A DNA stretch of 64,000 nt from Rhizobiaceae bacterium (GCA_019635795.1 JAHBYV010000001.1:62001-126000), one strand, 5' to 3'. Positions 19,199 to 27,766 are shown, numbered from the stretch's first letter. A program made the numbers and translations. Notes: generated by a model not told the origin, from the sequence alone.

Positions 19199-19759
19199 TT
19201 GACCATTCCAAACCTCATAACAATTATCAGGTTTCTGCTGGTTCCGGCTGTGGTTTATGCTCTTCTTCTGGGGGAGTGGGGCTGGGCATTCGTCGGCTTT
19301 GTGGTCGCGGGTGTCTCAGACGCGGTAGATGGTTTCATCGCGCGCCATTTTAACCAGGCCTCGGCGCTTGGAAGCTATCTGGATCCTGTTGCCGACAAGG
19401 TGCTGCTTGTCAGTGTTTTTATCGTTTTGGGGTATCTCGACCAGTTGCCGCTCTGGCTGGTGATTGCCGTTGTCTCGCGCGACGCGTTGATCGTGTGTGC
19501 TGTCGTGCTTTCATCTTTGATGGGCAATCCGGTGGAGATGAAACCGCTACCCGTTTCCAAACTGAACACCGCCGTTCAAATTGTTCTTGCGGCTTTCATT
19601 TTGGGCGAACAGGCGTTTGGCGCTGACACTGGTTTGATGAGGATGTCCCTGATCGCCGCGAACGGCCTCTTGACCATCGCATCAACGGCTGCCTATCTCG
19701 TTGCCTGGTTGAGGCATATGACAACGAATGGCGAAAAATCGCCCTCCAAGAACGGATAA
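19199..19759 (+). CDS. CDP-alcohol phosphatidyltransferase family protein
   Basis: A 186-residue inner-membrane protein with the complete catalytic signature (D-x2-DG-x2-AR-x8-G-x3-D-x3-D) from DAVDGFIAR to LDPVADK, and about five membrane helices. The only plausible start is TTG at 19199, giving the family N-terminus MTIPNLITIIRFLLVPAVV; the nearby ATG at 19191 runs into a stop after three codons. It is related to PgsA but is the second such gene in the window, so it may use a different alcohol or be a paralogue. It overlaps the permease gene. Confidence 0.88.
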   Translation: MTIPNLITIIRFLLVPAVVYALLLGEWGWAFVGFVVAGVSDAVDGFIARHFNQASALGSYLDPVADKVLLVSVFIVLGYLDQLPLWLVIAVVSRDALIVCAVVLSSLMGNPVEMKPLPVSKLNTAVQIVLAAFILGEQAFGADTGLMRMSLIAANGLLTIASTAAYLVAWLRHMTTNGEKSPSKNG

Positions 19760-20939
19760 CGCATTGGCGGAAGCAGCGCTGACGCTGGCATTTCGCCGCC
19801 AGATCAGGTTCTGGCTGATTGGGGCAGCGCTGTTTGCGCTGTTCCTTTATGTGTTTAGTGATGTGCTGTTGCCGTTTCTGGCAGGGCTCGCACTGGCCTA
19901 TTTCCTTGATCCGGTGGCTGACCGGCTGGAGCGGTTTGGTGTCTCAAGATTGACGGCGAGCATCATCATTCTGATCGGGTTCATCATTCTGGTGATCCTG
20001 GCGCTTGTGATCCTCATCCCGCTTCTGGCCTCGCAACTTGCAGATTTCGGCGAGCGTCTGCCGCAGTATCTGACCCAGCTTCAAAAGCTGGTGACGAGTT
20101 TCAATCCTGAATGGCTTCAAAGAAATTTTGGTGTCGATCCATCGTCACTGAGCGAAGGGCTCAACTCGCTGCTCACGTCCAGCCTTGGCATATTGTCCAC
20201 TGTTTTCAAGTCCGTGTGGAGTTCCAGCGTCAAGCTTTTCTCGATAGCCAGCCTTTTGGTGGTAACGCCGGTGGTGGCGTTTTACCTGCTGCTGGACTGG
20301 GACCGGATGGTATCAACGGTTGATGGCTGGATCCCCCGCGACCATCTTGAAACGGTGCGTCAGCTTGCCCGCGAGATAAACTCTGCAACTGCCGGATTTG
20401 TACGGGGTCAGGGCACGCTATGCCTGATACTGGGCATCATGTATGCCGTTGGCCTGACAATGGTCGGCCTGAATTTTGGTATCCTGATCGGGCTGTTTGC
20501 CGGATTGATTTCCTTCATTCCCTATGTCGGATCATTGACCGGGCTGGCGCTGTCACTCGGCATCGCATTTGTTCAGTTCTGGCCGGACTGGATCATGATT
20601 GCGCTGGTGGCGGGTGTTTTCTTCGTGGGCCAGTTCATCGAGGGCAATATTCTCCAACCACGTCTGGTCGGCAAAAGCGTAGGCCTGCACCCGGTGTGGC
20701 TGATGTTCGCGCTATTCGCCTTCGGTGCGCTTTTTGGCTTTGTCGGGCTACTTGTGGCTGTGCCGGCAGCTGCGGCCATTGCCGTTCTGATCCGCTTCGC
20801 AATTGCGCGCTATCTTGAATCGCCGCTCTATAAGGGCCATGCCGATGAGGGTAGGGTGGATGTTGTGCACGTCGAGGTGCTTGAAGTCGAGACAGTGCGT
20901 CGCCCGACGCGAGCACCTGTGCGGCGGCCCAAAAAATGA
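19728..20939 (+). CDS. AI-2E family (PerM-like) transporter
   Basis: A 403-residue polytopic inner-membrane protein of the AI-2E exporter/PerM family. Typical parts are visible: paired N-terminal helices (FWLIGAALFALFLYVFSDVLLPFLAGLALAYF), a periplasmic helical segment (about 110-150), the FVRGQGTLCLILGIMY block, LFAGLISFIPYVGSL and GQFIEGNILQPRLVGKSVGLHPVWLMFALFAFG. Despite the family name, most members have no shown role in quorum signalling. The start overlaps the preceding gene by 32 bases and the end overlaps hdaA by four, so the three genes form one operon. Confidence 0.92.
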   Translation: MAKNRPPRTDNALAEAALTLAFRRQIRFWLIGAALFALFLYVFSDVLLPFLAGLALAYFLDPVADRLERFGVSRLTASIIILIGFIILVILALVILIPLLASQLADFGERLPQYLTQLQKLVTSFNPEWLQRNFGVDPSSLSEGLNSLLTSSLGILSTVFKSVWSSSVKLFSIASLLVVTPVVAFYLLLDWDRMVSTVDGWIPRDHLETVRQLAREINSATAGFVRGQGTLCLILGIMYAVGLTMVGLNFGILIGLFAGLISFIPYVGSLTGLALSLGIAFVQFWPDWIMIALVAGVFFVGQFIEGNILQPRLVGKSVGLHPVWLMFALFAFGALFGFVGLLVAVPAAAAIAVLIRFAIARYLESPLYKGHADEGRVDVVHVEVLEVETVRRPTRAPVRRPKK

Positions 20940-21637
20940 ACAGGGAATCCGTGCCGCAGCAATTGCCGCTCGATCTGGGCGCAAGCCCAGCCTATTCGCG
21001 CGACGATCTGGTTGTAACAGAGGCGAACATTGCCGCGGCCTCAATGATTGACCGTTGGCCTGACTGGCCAGCGCCCGTTGTTGTTTTGGTTGGTCCACCG
21101 GGAAGTGGCAAATCACACCTTTCGGCGATATGGCGCGAGACAACGCACGCGTCCCAGATCGACGCAGCAAGCATAGAAACGCGGCTGGCGCAGGTCCGCG
21201 AAGCGGGGCCGTGGCTGGTTGACGATGCAGATGCGCCTGACCTTGACCAGACCGGGCTGTTTCACCTGATAAATCTTGCCCGCCAGCATGGCTCTCACAT
21301 ACTGCTGACCGCCCGACGTTTTCCTGCAAGTTGGGAGGTTAGCCTTCCGGACCTGATGTCGCGCTTGAAAGCTGCCAGTGTTATCGAACTTCGTGAACCG
21401 GATGACGCATTGCTGGCCGGGGTAATCGCCAAATTGTTTGCTGATCGCCAGATCGAAGTCGAACCGCATGTTGTGTCATACATCGTTCGCCGCATCGAGC
21501 GTTCGCTGGCGGCGGCAATCGATGTTGTGGACCGGCTGGACTATGCAGCGCTCTCTTCTCGCAGCCGCATCACCCGCGCGCTGGCCGCGCAGGTGATAAC
21601 TTCAGTCGATGAGGGGCAGGGCGAACTGCCCCTCTGA
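20936..21637 (+). CDS. hdaA: DnaA-related replication regulator HdaA
   Basis: A 233-residue AAA+ protein like domain III of DnaA. The N-terminal QLPLDLG (about 9-15) matches the beta-clamp-binding motif of Hda proteins. It has Walker A GPPGSGKSHL and Walker B WLVDDAD, and a C-terminal lid (IRRIERSLAAAIDVVDRLDYAALSSRSRITRALA). No DNA-binding domain IV is present, as expected for Hda. In Caulobacter HdaA joins the clamp to stimulate ATP hydrolysis by DnaA and limit initiation. The start overlaps the permease gene (ATGA). Confidence 0.9.
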   Translation: MNRESVPQQLPLDLGASPAYSRDDLVVTEANIAAASMIDRWPDWPAPVVVLVGPPGSGKSHLSAIWRETTHASQIDAASIETRLAQVREAGPWLVDDADAPDLDQTGLFHLINLARQHGSHILLTARRFPASWEVSLPDLMSRLKAASVIELREPDDALLAGVIAKLFADRQIEVEPHVVSYIVRRIERSLAAAIDVVDRLDYAALSSRSRITRALAAQVITSVDEGQGELPL

Positions 21638-21643
21638 CATCTG

Positions 21644-23218
21644 TTAAACCGCAACCTTGCGGCGATGTTGTTTCGCTTGCGGCTGTTCATGCAGCGACCC
21701 GTATAGGTCCAGCAAAACGCTCTCGAAGCGATGCCAGCCCATTTCTTCGGAAAACCGCTCGCAGTTTTTCTTTGCGCGGCTGATTTCCGAATCCGGTGTC
21801 TTTTCCAGAAAGCGAACGATGTCGCGTTCATGGAGATCCCTGGGAAGGAGAAAGCCAGTGCCCCATTGATTGATCATCTCAGCCATCTCAACCACATCGG
21901 TCGCCAATATAGGCACTCCGGCGTTCGGATATTCCCAAAGCTTGTTCGGGGTGCAGTACAGATGGTTGAGACAGACGTTCTCGTAAGGAATGATGCCAAG
22001 CGTTGCGCCAGCGGTCCACTCAACCAGTTCATCGTGTGCGGCAGGTGGGATTACCACAAGGGCAGGCGGACGATCAGCTGCTTCGGCTTCTTTCGCAACC
22101 CTATCCAGCTCTGATTTGAGTTTGCCCCAACCCATCGCCACGACTGACCAGTCGCGAGGGATCGAAGGAACGGCTCTCATCAACGCATCCAGTCCGCGAT
22201 ATTCGGCAAATCCGCCTTGAAAGAGCAATATCTTCTGGGTTTGCGGCAGACCGGCAGCATTGTGCAATCGCCCGTCATACTGGACGGACGGCACTGCCCG
22301 CGTGGCATTCATTACAATCGACGCAGGGGGAAGATTGTAGTTTGCCGCATAGAATTGCGCGATGCTCTTGTTGATCGTTATGAACCTGTCGATGTAGGTT
22401 TCGCTGTTGAGGATAATCTCTCTGCACAGCTTGAAATATTCATCGGCAATATCTGGAACGCCCTCATATATTTCATGCGCATCCCAGATCAGAACTGTGT
22501 CCGGGTTCTTCTCCTTGATCATTTTGCCAGCGAGAAGGCCAATGAGATCGTGCGAGTGAACGATGTCATATTTCCTCTTGCGAACGCCATTAAAAAGGAG
22601 CGTCGCGAGGGCACGGTGCCTTGATTGAATGTTGTGACCGCTACGCGAATAGGCTTTTTTCAGCTTACCGGCCTGTTTAAGAAAGTGAAAAACGTTCAGT
22701 CCGCTGCCGCTGATGAACCATAGCAGCGCGAATTGAGCGATGATTTCCGGCAGCGATATCAATCCCTTATCGAGCAGATATATAGACAATGCACTGGCGC
22801 AGAATCCCAATCCCAATTCGACAAGTCGAAGCCTCAAATTACCTGGAGACAACTGGGGTCGAACACTGTTGGCAGCAATCAGCATAGCCGGAACAGCGAT
22901 AAAGATGAGCCATCGCAACTGCCAGTGCGTGTCCCCAAGGGTAAATGCAGCAATGGCTAGTGCGACAAATATCAGAGCCGCAGCAGCAATAACGCCTTTT
23001 TCAAGCCAGGATCTTAGCAGTGCGCGCTTGTTCGAGCGCAATAAGCGCAATGTCGCACCCTCGATCTGTGAGGTACCTATTCTGCCCAGATCATTAGAAA
23101 TTCCGTAAACGTCCACATCGTATCCCGCCTCAACGAGTGAACGCGCTTCCTTGCGAACTCTTGCATCACGCTTGACGTCATTATGCACCAGCATCGCAAC
23201 GCGAATTGGCTTATTCAT
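21644..23218 (-). CDS. GT-B glycosyltransferase with inserted membrane domain
   Basis: A 524-residue glycosyltransferase. The N-terminal Rossmann start (VAMLVHNDVKRDARVRKEARSLVEAGYDVDVYGI) is followed by four predicted membrane helices (about 74-93, 102-118, 132-150, 154-174). The GT-B fold then resumes (YDIVHSHDLIGLLAGKM, WDAHEIYE) and ends in a GT4-like C-terminal half (ILLFQGGFAEYRGLDALMRAVP, APYEN-like IIPYENVCLNHLYCTPNKLWEYPNAGVPILATD). The sugar donor is unknown. The start has a strong ribosome site (GAGGAG). It lies 27 bp downstream of a membrane-protein gene, probably in one transcript. A surface-polysaccharide role is inferred. Confidence 0.85.
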   Translation of the reverse strand: MNKPIRVAMLVHNDVKRDARVRKEARSLVEAGYDVDVYGISNDLGRIGTSQIEGATLRLLRSNKRALLRSWLEKGVIAAAALIFVALAIAAFTLGDTHWQLRWLIFIAVPAMLIAANSVRPQLSPGNLRLRLVELGLGFCASALSIYLLDKGLISLPEIIAQFALLWFISGSGLNVFHFLKQAGKLKKAYSRSGHNIQSRHRALATLLFNGVRKRKYDIVHSHDLIGLLAGKMIKEKNPDTVLIWDAHEIYEGVPDIADEYFKLCREIILNSETYIDRFITINKSIAQFYAANYNLPPASIVMNATRAVPSVQYDGRLHNAAGLPQTQKILLFQGGFAEYRGLDALMRAVPSIPRDWSVVAMGWGKLKSELDRVAKEAEAADRPPALVVIPPAAHDELVEWTAGATLGIIPYENVCLNHLYCTPNKLWEYPNAGVPILATDVVEMAEMINQWGTGFLLPRDLHERDIVRFLEKTPDSEISRAKKNCERFSEEMGWHRFESVLLDLYGSLHEQPQAKQHRRKVAV

Positions 23219-23245
23219 CTATCTCCTCGAAAGTAACTGCTCCGC

Positions 23246-24139
23246 TCAGTCAGGTAAAACGGTCTTATCCGCCCGTAGTTCCAGCAAGGCTGTAATGCTG
23301 CGGCCAAGGTCGCGCACATATACAATTGCATAACGCATTGAAAATACCAGTACGATGGTCAGGGCGGCATGGCCGCGCGTATCGACGCCACTGAAAGCCA
23401 CTACAATGACCAGAAACGCAGTAAATGCTGCAATCGTCAAACCCTCGATCCCGGGGGCCAGATGACGTTTGAAGCGAACTGCTTCATCTTCGGCGTCGAA
23501 TTTTCGAATGTTGCTTTCTACCTCATCGGGGGGAGATTTAAGCAGCGCCGCTTTCGCAGTTTCGCGCGCTCGAATTCGCCAGGGCCGGTTTCTGAACCCG
23601 TAGATCAGAATAAGAAGGGCAATTGCACCCAGCAGCACCATGGCAAGGAATATTCGGTGATCGAAGAGAGCAAGTATCAGGTAGAGCGCCGACAGGAACA
23701 GGCAGATTTCCGAAGATTTGACCGCCGCCTCGTACATCGCCACCCCCGCGCGACGGGAAAACACGTAGTTCTGCGGCTTGCGTTCCTGGCGGCTGTAGAT
23801 GTTTTCTGCGCAAACCGATACGCCTTTGCCAAGCAGCGCCTGATAGATGTTCTGGATAACGAACTGGGTTACGAAAAGAACCACAACCAGTCCTGCCATT
23901 ATCATGGACTCTTTTTCGTGTGATAGCGGAGGCAGGTTGGCCGCTTTCGTGAGGATATGGAGATAGCCCGAATCGGGCTTGGCCGCGACAAGCAGGGCTT
24001 GAATCGTCGCCACAAAGCAAAGGACAGTCAGCACACGCAAGGACGCGCCAAGAATGGCGGTAATTAAATACCTGCCGAATTGGGGCCTGATAGCCAGGTT
24101 CCAAACAGTCCCAAGCAGATTTTTCACGTTTTCTGGCAT
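23246..24139 (-). CDS. Membrane protein resembling an ABC exporter transmembrane domain
   Basis: A 297-residue protein with about five to six membrane helices (about 24-48, 80-100, 145-160, 165-188, 240-258, 262-280). Helix spacing and the long charged intracellular-like loops (ENIYSRQERKPQNYVFSRRAGVAMYEAAVKSSE; FRNRPWRIRARETAKAALLKSPP) recall type IV ABC exporters, but there is no Walker A, no ABC signature, and no ATPase gene beside it. It may work with an ATPase encoded elsewhere or have another role. It precedes the glycosyltransferase gene by 27 bp, so the two probably act together. Confidence 0.72.
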   Translation of the reverse strand: MPENVKNLLGTVWNLAIRPQFGRYLITAILGASLRVLTVLCFVATIQALLVAAKPDSGYLHILTKAANLPPLSHEKESMIMAGLVVVLFVTQFVIQNIYQALLGKGVSVCAENIYSRQERKPQNYVFSRRAGVAMYEAAVKSSEICLFLSALYLILALFDHRIFLAMVLLGAIALLILIYGFRNRPWRIRARETAKAALLKSPPDEVESNIRKFDAEDEAVRFKRHLAPGIEGLTIAAFTAFLVIVVAFSGVDTRGHAALTIVLVFSMRYAIVYVRDLGRSITALLELRADKTVLPD

Positions 24140-24395
24140 GACGCCCCGTGCTGCCGCGAACTATTGGAAATAGTGGTTCGGGCCGATGAATCCCCCGATC
24201 GCGGGAAGTTTTGGTAGCAAAGTGGTCGGCATAGATAGTCTTTCTCAGCGAAAACCCGGTGGGAAAGTATCCCAGCCAGTAGCAGCAACACTATCAATAC
24301 CCAGTCTTTGTCAATGATATGCGCGCAAGCTAATATTGCTGCCCTTCGGGCCAACTTGAATCAGCATATTTACGCTTGCTTTGCGGACTCTCACA

Positions 24396-26228
24396 TCACC
24401 ATTTGTAGCTAAGCTTCGCCGCTCCGCCGTAAGAGGTCACATTGCCGGAGAATTCACCATTGAAAGACACCTTGGCGGTGAGGTTTTCCGAAAGCCCGAA
24501 TTCCGCACCTGCATCTACCAGCAAAGCATGCCGGTCAGGCCGAGCGCCGTCTATCGTAAAGCTTGGTGCGCCAAGGCCCTGAAAACTTGCCGTAACGTCA
24601 CGAGCAGTATCTGCATTCCAGGCCCAGGCCAGCCGACCACTCAACTTGATCGAGCCGGTTTCCATGGCGATTATGTGCTCAACTCTTGCGCCCAGTTCGG
24701 TACGAAGTGCGGACTGGGTCTGCGAATCGTAGTCCAGTGCATACGGGCTGCCAGTTGAAGATGTTTCGGAGTAGTCAGGCAGGAAATAACTTGCGCCCTG
24801 AACGGCCGCGTAAGGGGTCAGGGTTATAACGGTCGTGTCAAGCTTGTAGCCACTTTCGACACGCCCGGCGAGTGTGTGTGCATCATAGTCCGATTTCAGC
24901 GTATCGCCGAAAACTGATCGCGTTGTATCGACATTGTTAAACGCATATGCAGCTGCTGCTGATATGTAGGCATTTCCGAAGGTCTTGGACCCGTAAACAC
25001 CAGCGTTGAAAACGGATGCCCTTCCGGACCCCAAATCGTTGTCGAGGGAGAAGCTCGAGCCCGCTCCGCCAAGCGCCAGGCCGACCCTTGCGTCCTCAAT
25101 CCGGTAATCAAAGCCCGATGCAACGCCCCAGTTTTTCGCCGTTGTGTCGGAAGAACCGATAGAGCTGTTTCCATCTATCTCCTGCGCGCCGCCGTAGACG
25201 CTGCCCCATATCGTCCAGCGGGTGCTGCCGTATTTTGAGAGCGCGTCAGCCGCGTGCCTGCCTGACATAGCCAGCTTTTCATTCGCCAAATCTGCCGCGG
25301 AGAGGGTCTCTTCTCCCATGGCGGCAAGGGCGATAGCGGATGAAGGTTCTACGCTGATGGCTGCGTATCCGATTGGCTCCTGCCCATGCGGGATAGCCGG
25401 GGTATGATTCGCCTGCCCGATTACCAGCGGATCGCTGATCGTGTCGATGAAAGCGAAGGCGGAATTGAAACCGGCCGATATTGCGGCGGTGCTGACCTCA
25501 CCCGAGAGGCGCGTCAAGTCATCGGCGTCGAGGTTTTCGAATGCTGGCGGCAGTGTTCCCCCTTTTTCCAAAACATCAAGAAGCGATTGTGCAACCTGCC
25601 GCTGGTTAGCGTTGAGCGAACGCAAATCGGGAAGAGTTGGCAAAACCAGAAAATTCATCACGAACGCAAGGTCCATGCTAATGGAGCTCCAGGTGTTCGC
25701 CAGGAGATTGGCAAAATTGGTGCCGTTGTTCATGTAGATAAACTGCCCGCCGGAATAGACAGTATCGTCCACAGATGCCCATCTGTAGCTACTGTTTGAT
25801 TGTCCGGTGATATTGGAAGTTGTAAAAAACACGGCGTATGTCGTACCGGGTACAAGCGTCACCCCGCCTGTCGTCAGGGTCACCGGATCGTATGTCGCGG
25901 TGGTGGGGGCGGCAAATATTCCTGATTGATAGAGCGCAGTGCCTGTAATGCGGCTCGCAGCACTATCCCATTCGTAAATGTAAGCTTGAGCCTGGACGCC
26001 GCTCCCTGAGCCCAAGTTTAGATAAAAGGTGAAATCCGTTAAGTTGGTCTGATCAGCGGTTGGAGTGATCGTCTGGCCATAAGTGGCGGTGTTTAGAACA
26101 CCGAAACTGGAGATGAAATTCGTACCATCCCAGGCTGAATAGGTATCGATATTCTGTGCCAACGACATCCCTGAAGTTGCCAGAAGCACTCCGGTTGTCA
26201 GGGCGAGAATTCCACCATTGACCCGCAT
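24396..26228 (-). CDS. Autotransporter (type Va) with compact beta-sandwich passenger
   Basis: A 610-residue autotransporter: a signal peptide (MRVNGGILALTTGVLLATSGMSLAQ); a passenger domain (about 26-200) that looks like a jelly-roll or anchor-type beta-sandwich (FTFYLNLGSGSGVQAQAY, VPGTTYAVFFTTSN); a linker with the autotransporter motif NANQRQVAQSLL (about 207-218); a second linker to about 330; and a 12-strand barrel (about 335-610) ending in the outer-membrane motif LSYKW. There is no long beta-helix, so the exposed domain is unusually small. The likely role is surface attachment or a displayed binding domain. It has its own promoter region of about 230 bp. Confidence 0.85.
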   Translation of the reverse strand: MRVNGGILALTTGVLLATSGMSLAQNIDTYSAWDGTNFISSFGVLNTATYGQTITPTADQTNLTDFTFYLNLGSGSGVQAQAYIYEWDSAASRITGTALYQSGIFAAPTTATYDPVTLTTGGVTLVPGTTYAVFFTTSNITGQSNSSYRWASVDDTVYSGGQFIYMNNGTNFANLLANTWSSISMDLAFVMNFLVLPTLPDLRSLNANQRQVAQSLLDVLEKGGTLPPAFENLDADDLTRLSGEVSTAAISAGFNSAFAFIDTISDPLVIGQANHTPAIPHGQEPIGYAAISVEPSSAIALAAMGEETLSAADLANEKLAMSGRHAADALSKYGSTRWTIWGSVYGGAQEIDGNSSIGSSDTTAKNWGVASGFDYRIEDARVGLALGGAGSSFSLDNDLGSGRASVFNAGVYGSKTFGNAYISAAAAYAFNNVDTTRSVFGDTLKSDYDAHTLAGRVESGYKLDTTVITLTPYAAVQGASYFLPDYSETSSTGSPYALDYDSQTQSALRTELGARVEHIIAMETGSIKLSGRLAWAWNADTARDVTASFQGLGAPSFTIDGARPDRHALLVDAGAEFGLSENLTAKVSFNGEFSGNVTSYGGAAKLSYKW

Positions 26229-26457
26229 ATTTGCCCCGCTGAAAGTTTAATAAGCATTGTTTTTGGTAGTTGACTGATATTGGCATCAACGCAAAGAGTC
26301 TCGATGTTTAATACACAAAATTTAGTTTCATTAAATGTGTTGCTGAGTCGCCACATAGTGCTCTGCTGGCCGTAACCGGAGGCATTTGTCGGAACCAATA
26401 GAGGTTCACGCGATTATCCATTGCACATAGCCAGCGGCGCGAACGGTGGGTAATTCA

Positions 26458-26640
26458 ATGGAAGAAACCAAATATGAGACGGGTGCCCGGCACCCCGAGA
26501 AAAGGGCCGAACACGACCCTGTAGATGAGTTTTCGCAACGTGCTGCCGAAAACAAAAAGCCGAGATCGGGGCAGGGACTTTCGGAACGGCCATTGGCCGA
26601 AGGTGAGGCGCGGCCACGCCGCAGCGATCTCAAACGCTAA
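26458..26640 (+). CDS. Small charged protein of unknown function
   Basis: A 60-residue, very hydrophilic protein (MEETKYETGARHPEKRAEHD...), rich in Glu, Arg, Lys and Pro, with no cysteine and no membrane segment. It looks intrinsically disordered. The start at 26458 has GGTGGG eight bases upstream; a GTG at 26446 would add four residues. Codon use fits the neighbours (third-position G/C). It stands alone between the autotransporter and the small membrane protein. No family recognised. Confidence 0.5.
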   Translation: MEETKYETGARHPEKRAEHDPVDEFSQRAAENKKPRSGQGLSERPLAEGEARPRRSDLKR

Positions 26641-26701
26641 GACGCGAGATCAAGAATCGGCCAGCTTGCCGAACGATCGGTTGCCAACTGAATTTCGGTG
26701 A

Positions 26702-26824
26702 TTGGAAAGCGCCACACGGATATTGAAGCACTACCTCGCCCGCCACCCGGAGCTTGCCGACGAGGCGATTCGCCAGATGATTGCATGGTATGATGCTGGT
26801 GGCGAAACAGAGATAGGGCTTTAG
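26702..26824 (+). pseudogene. Possible remnant of a short helical protein
   Basis: A 40-codon frame that reads like real protein: TRILKHYLARHPELADEA then IRQMIAWYDAGGETEIGL, ending in TAG. A stop codon lies immediately upstream and the only start is a TTG without a ribosome site, so this may be the surviving 3' end of a lost gene or a very short gene. Its stop region overlaps the stop of the small membrane-protein gene on the other strand. Confidence 0.3.
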
Positions 26825-26997
26825 GCAATCCAATGTAGTATGGCCCAATAAATGGGCCAGATCGTTGAAAGAAAAATGTTGATGGGAATGACGAACAACC
26901 AGTTCCACCAATTGTACGTAAAGCCGTCGAAGAAAGTCAGGTAGATGAATGTGGCTACATCACCCGCCACAAAAACAAACTTCAAAACGCCGTTCAT
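26821..26997 (-). CDS. Small membrane protein of unknown function
   Basis: A 58-residue protein starting MNGVLKFVFVAGDVATFIYL, with two predicted membrane helices (about 3-20 and 33-54) separated by a short aromatic loop (FFDGFTYNWWNW). The composition (Trp, Phe, Ile) is strongly membrane-like and not expected by chance. An upstream start at 27036 would add a basic segment (MRFRKVAKAYEYR), which cannot be excluded. It lies in an AT-richer stretch. No family assigned. Confidence 0.55.
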   Translation of the reverse strand: MNGVLKFVFVAGDVATFIYLTFFDGFTYNWWNWLFVIPINIFLSTIWPIYWAILHWIA

Positions 26998-27129
26998 GCG
27001 ATACTCATATGCCTTTGCGACTTTTCTAAATCGCACGAAAGTCGCACAGAAATCGCACGCGGGTTCAAAATAAGAACGTTTGTTCTACAGATGTTCAGGG
27101 AAATTCCAGCTAAGTATTTGAAGTTACAG

Positions 27130-27206
27130 TGGTCGGAGTGGCAGGACTCGAACCTGCGACCCCCTGATCCCAAATCAGGTGCGCTACCAGGCTGCGCTAC
27201 ACTCCG
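27130..27206 (-). tRNA. tRNA-Pro (anticodon TGG)
   Basis: A 77-nt cloverleaf on the minus strand: acceptor CGGAGTG pairs with CACTCCG, the D arm has GCGCAGCCTGGTAGCGC, the anticodon loop TTTGGGA sits between CCTGA and TCAGG, the T arm is CAGGTTCGAGTCCTG, and the CCA end is encoded. Anticodon TGG reads CCN proline codons. Confidence 0.97.
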
Positions 27207-27362
27207 AGGTCGCGCTTCCATTAGGGGCGCAAATGAATTCGCGCAAGCCCCTTTATATGAAAAACTAAAGATATACCCAATGTGGCACAGCGAACGCTTG
27301 CGACATCGCCGCTCTCGAAGTATGCAGCACCAAACTGCTACACGACATTTCAGGGGATCGAT

Positions 27363-27668
27363 ATGTCAGCTCGAATCTACAGCCCGTCCAAATCGGCCAT
27401 GCAGTCCGGCAAAGCCAGGACCGGATACTGGATTCTTGAGTTTGATCCCGAACAGCCGCGCAAGATCGACCCGTTGATGGGTTACACCTCTTCCGGTGAC
27501 ATGAAGAGTCAGGTCAGGTTGACGTTTGAAACCAAAGAAGAAGCAGTGGAATACGCGCAAAAGCACGGTCTCGCGTTTCGCGTTTTCGAGCCGAAGGAAA
27601 CCAAGCGCCGCATGATTTCCTATTCGGACAATTTCCGCTATGACCGCAGAATACCCTGGACCCACTGA
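27363..27668 (+). CDS. Complex I accessory subunit, NDUFS4-like (ETC complex I subunit)
   Basis: A 101-residue homologue of the mitochondrial 18-kDa/NDUFS4 subunit, found in alphaproteobacteria and attached to the peripheral arm of NADH:quinone oxidoreductase. Diagnostic text: ARIYSPSKSAMQSGKART, YWILEFDPE, DPLMGYTSSGDMKSQVRLTFETKEEAVEYAQKHGL and the C-terminal YSDNFRYDRRIPWTH. The start at 27363 has CAGGGGA upstream; a start at 27282 would add 27 unconserved residues. It lies alone between two tRNA genes, away from the nuo operon. Confidence 0.92.
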   Translation: MSARIYSPSKSAMQSGKARTGYWILEFDPEQPRKIDPLMGYTSSGDMKSQVRLTFETKEEAVEYAQKHGLAFRVFEPKETKRRMISYSDNFRYDRRIPWTH

Positions 27669-27689
27669 GGCGCAGGAACTTTTTAAAAC

Positions 27690-27766
27690 GGTCCCGTAGC
27701 TCAGTTGGATAGAGCAACAGCCTTCTAAGCTGTGGGTCGCAGGTTCGAGCCCTGCCGGGATCGCCA
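27690..27766 (+). tRNA. tRNA-Arg (anticodon TCT)
   Basis: A 77-nt cloverleaf: acceptor GGTCCCG pairs with CGGGATC (one G-T pair), D arm AGCTCAGTTGGATAGAGCA, anticodon loop CTTCTAA between ACAGC and GCTGT, T arm CAGGTTCGAGCCCTG, and encoded CCA. It reads AGA (and AGG) arginine codons. The last 32 bases are repeated at 29328-29359. Confidence 0.96.
27735..27766 (+). repeat. Attachment-site repeat within the tRNA-Arg 3' end
   Basis: The last 32 bases of tRNA-Arg (T arm, acceptor strand, CCA). An identical copy lies at 29328-29359. Direct repetition of a tRNA 3' end is the classic footprint of tyrosine-integrase insertion, with this copy restoring the tRNA. Confidence 0.9.

Noticed and set aside
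24124-24354. Minus-strand 76-codon frame with one hydrophobic segment upstream of the ABC-type membrane protein
   Set aside because: One hydrophobic stretch, a cysteine-rich end with no pattern, and overlap with the next gene's start region; no ribosome site seen.
26630-26911. Minus-strand 93-codon frame near the small membrane protein
   Set aside because: Overlaps better candidates on both strands and has no ribosome site; text is His/Cys-rich without motif.
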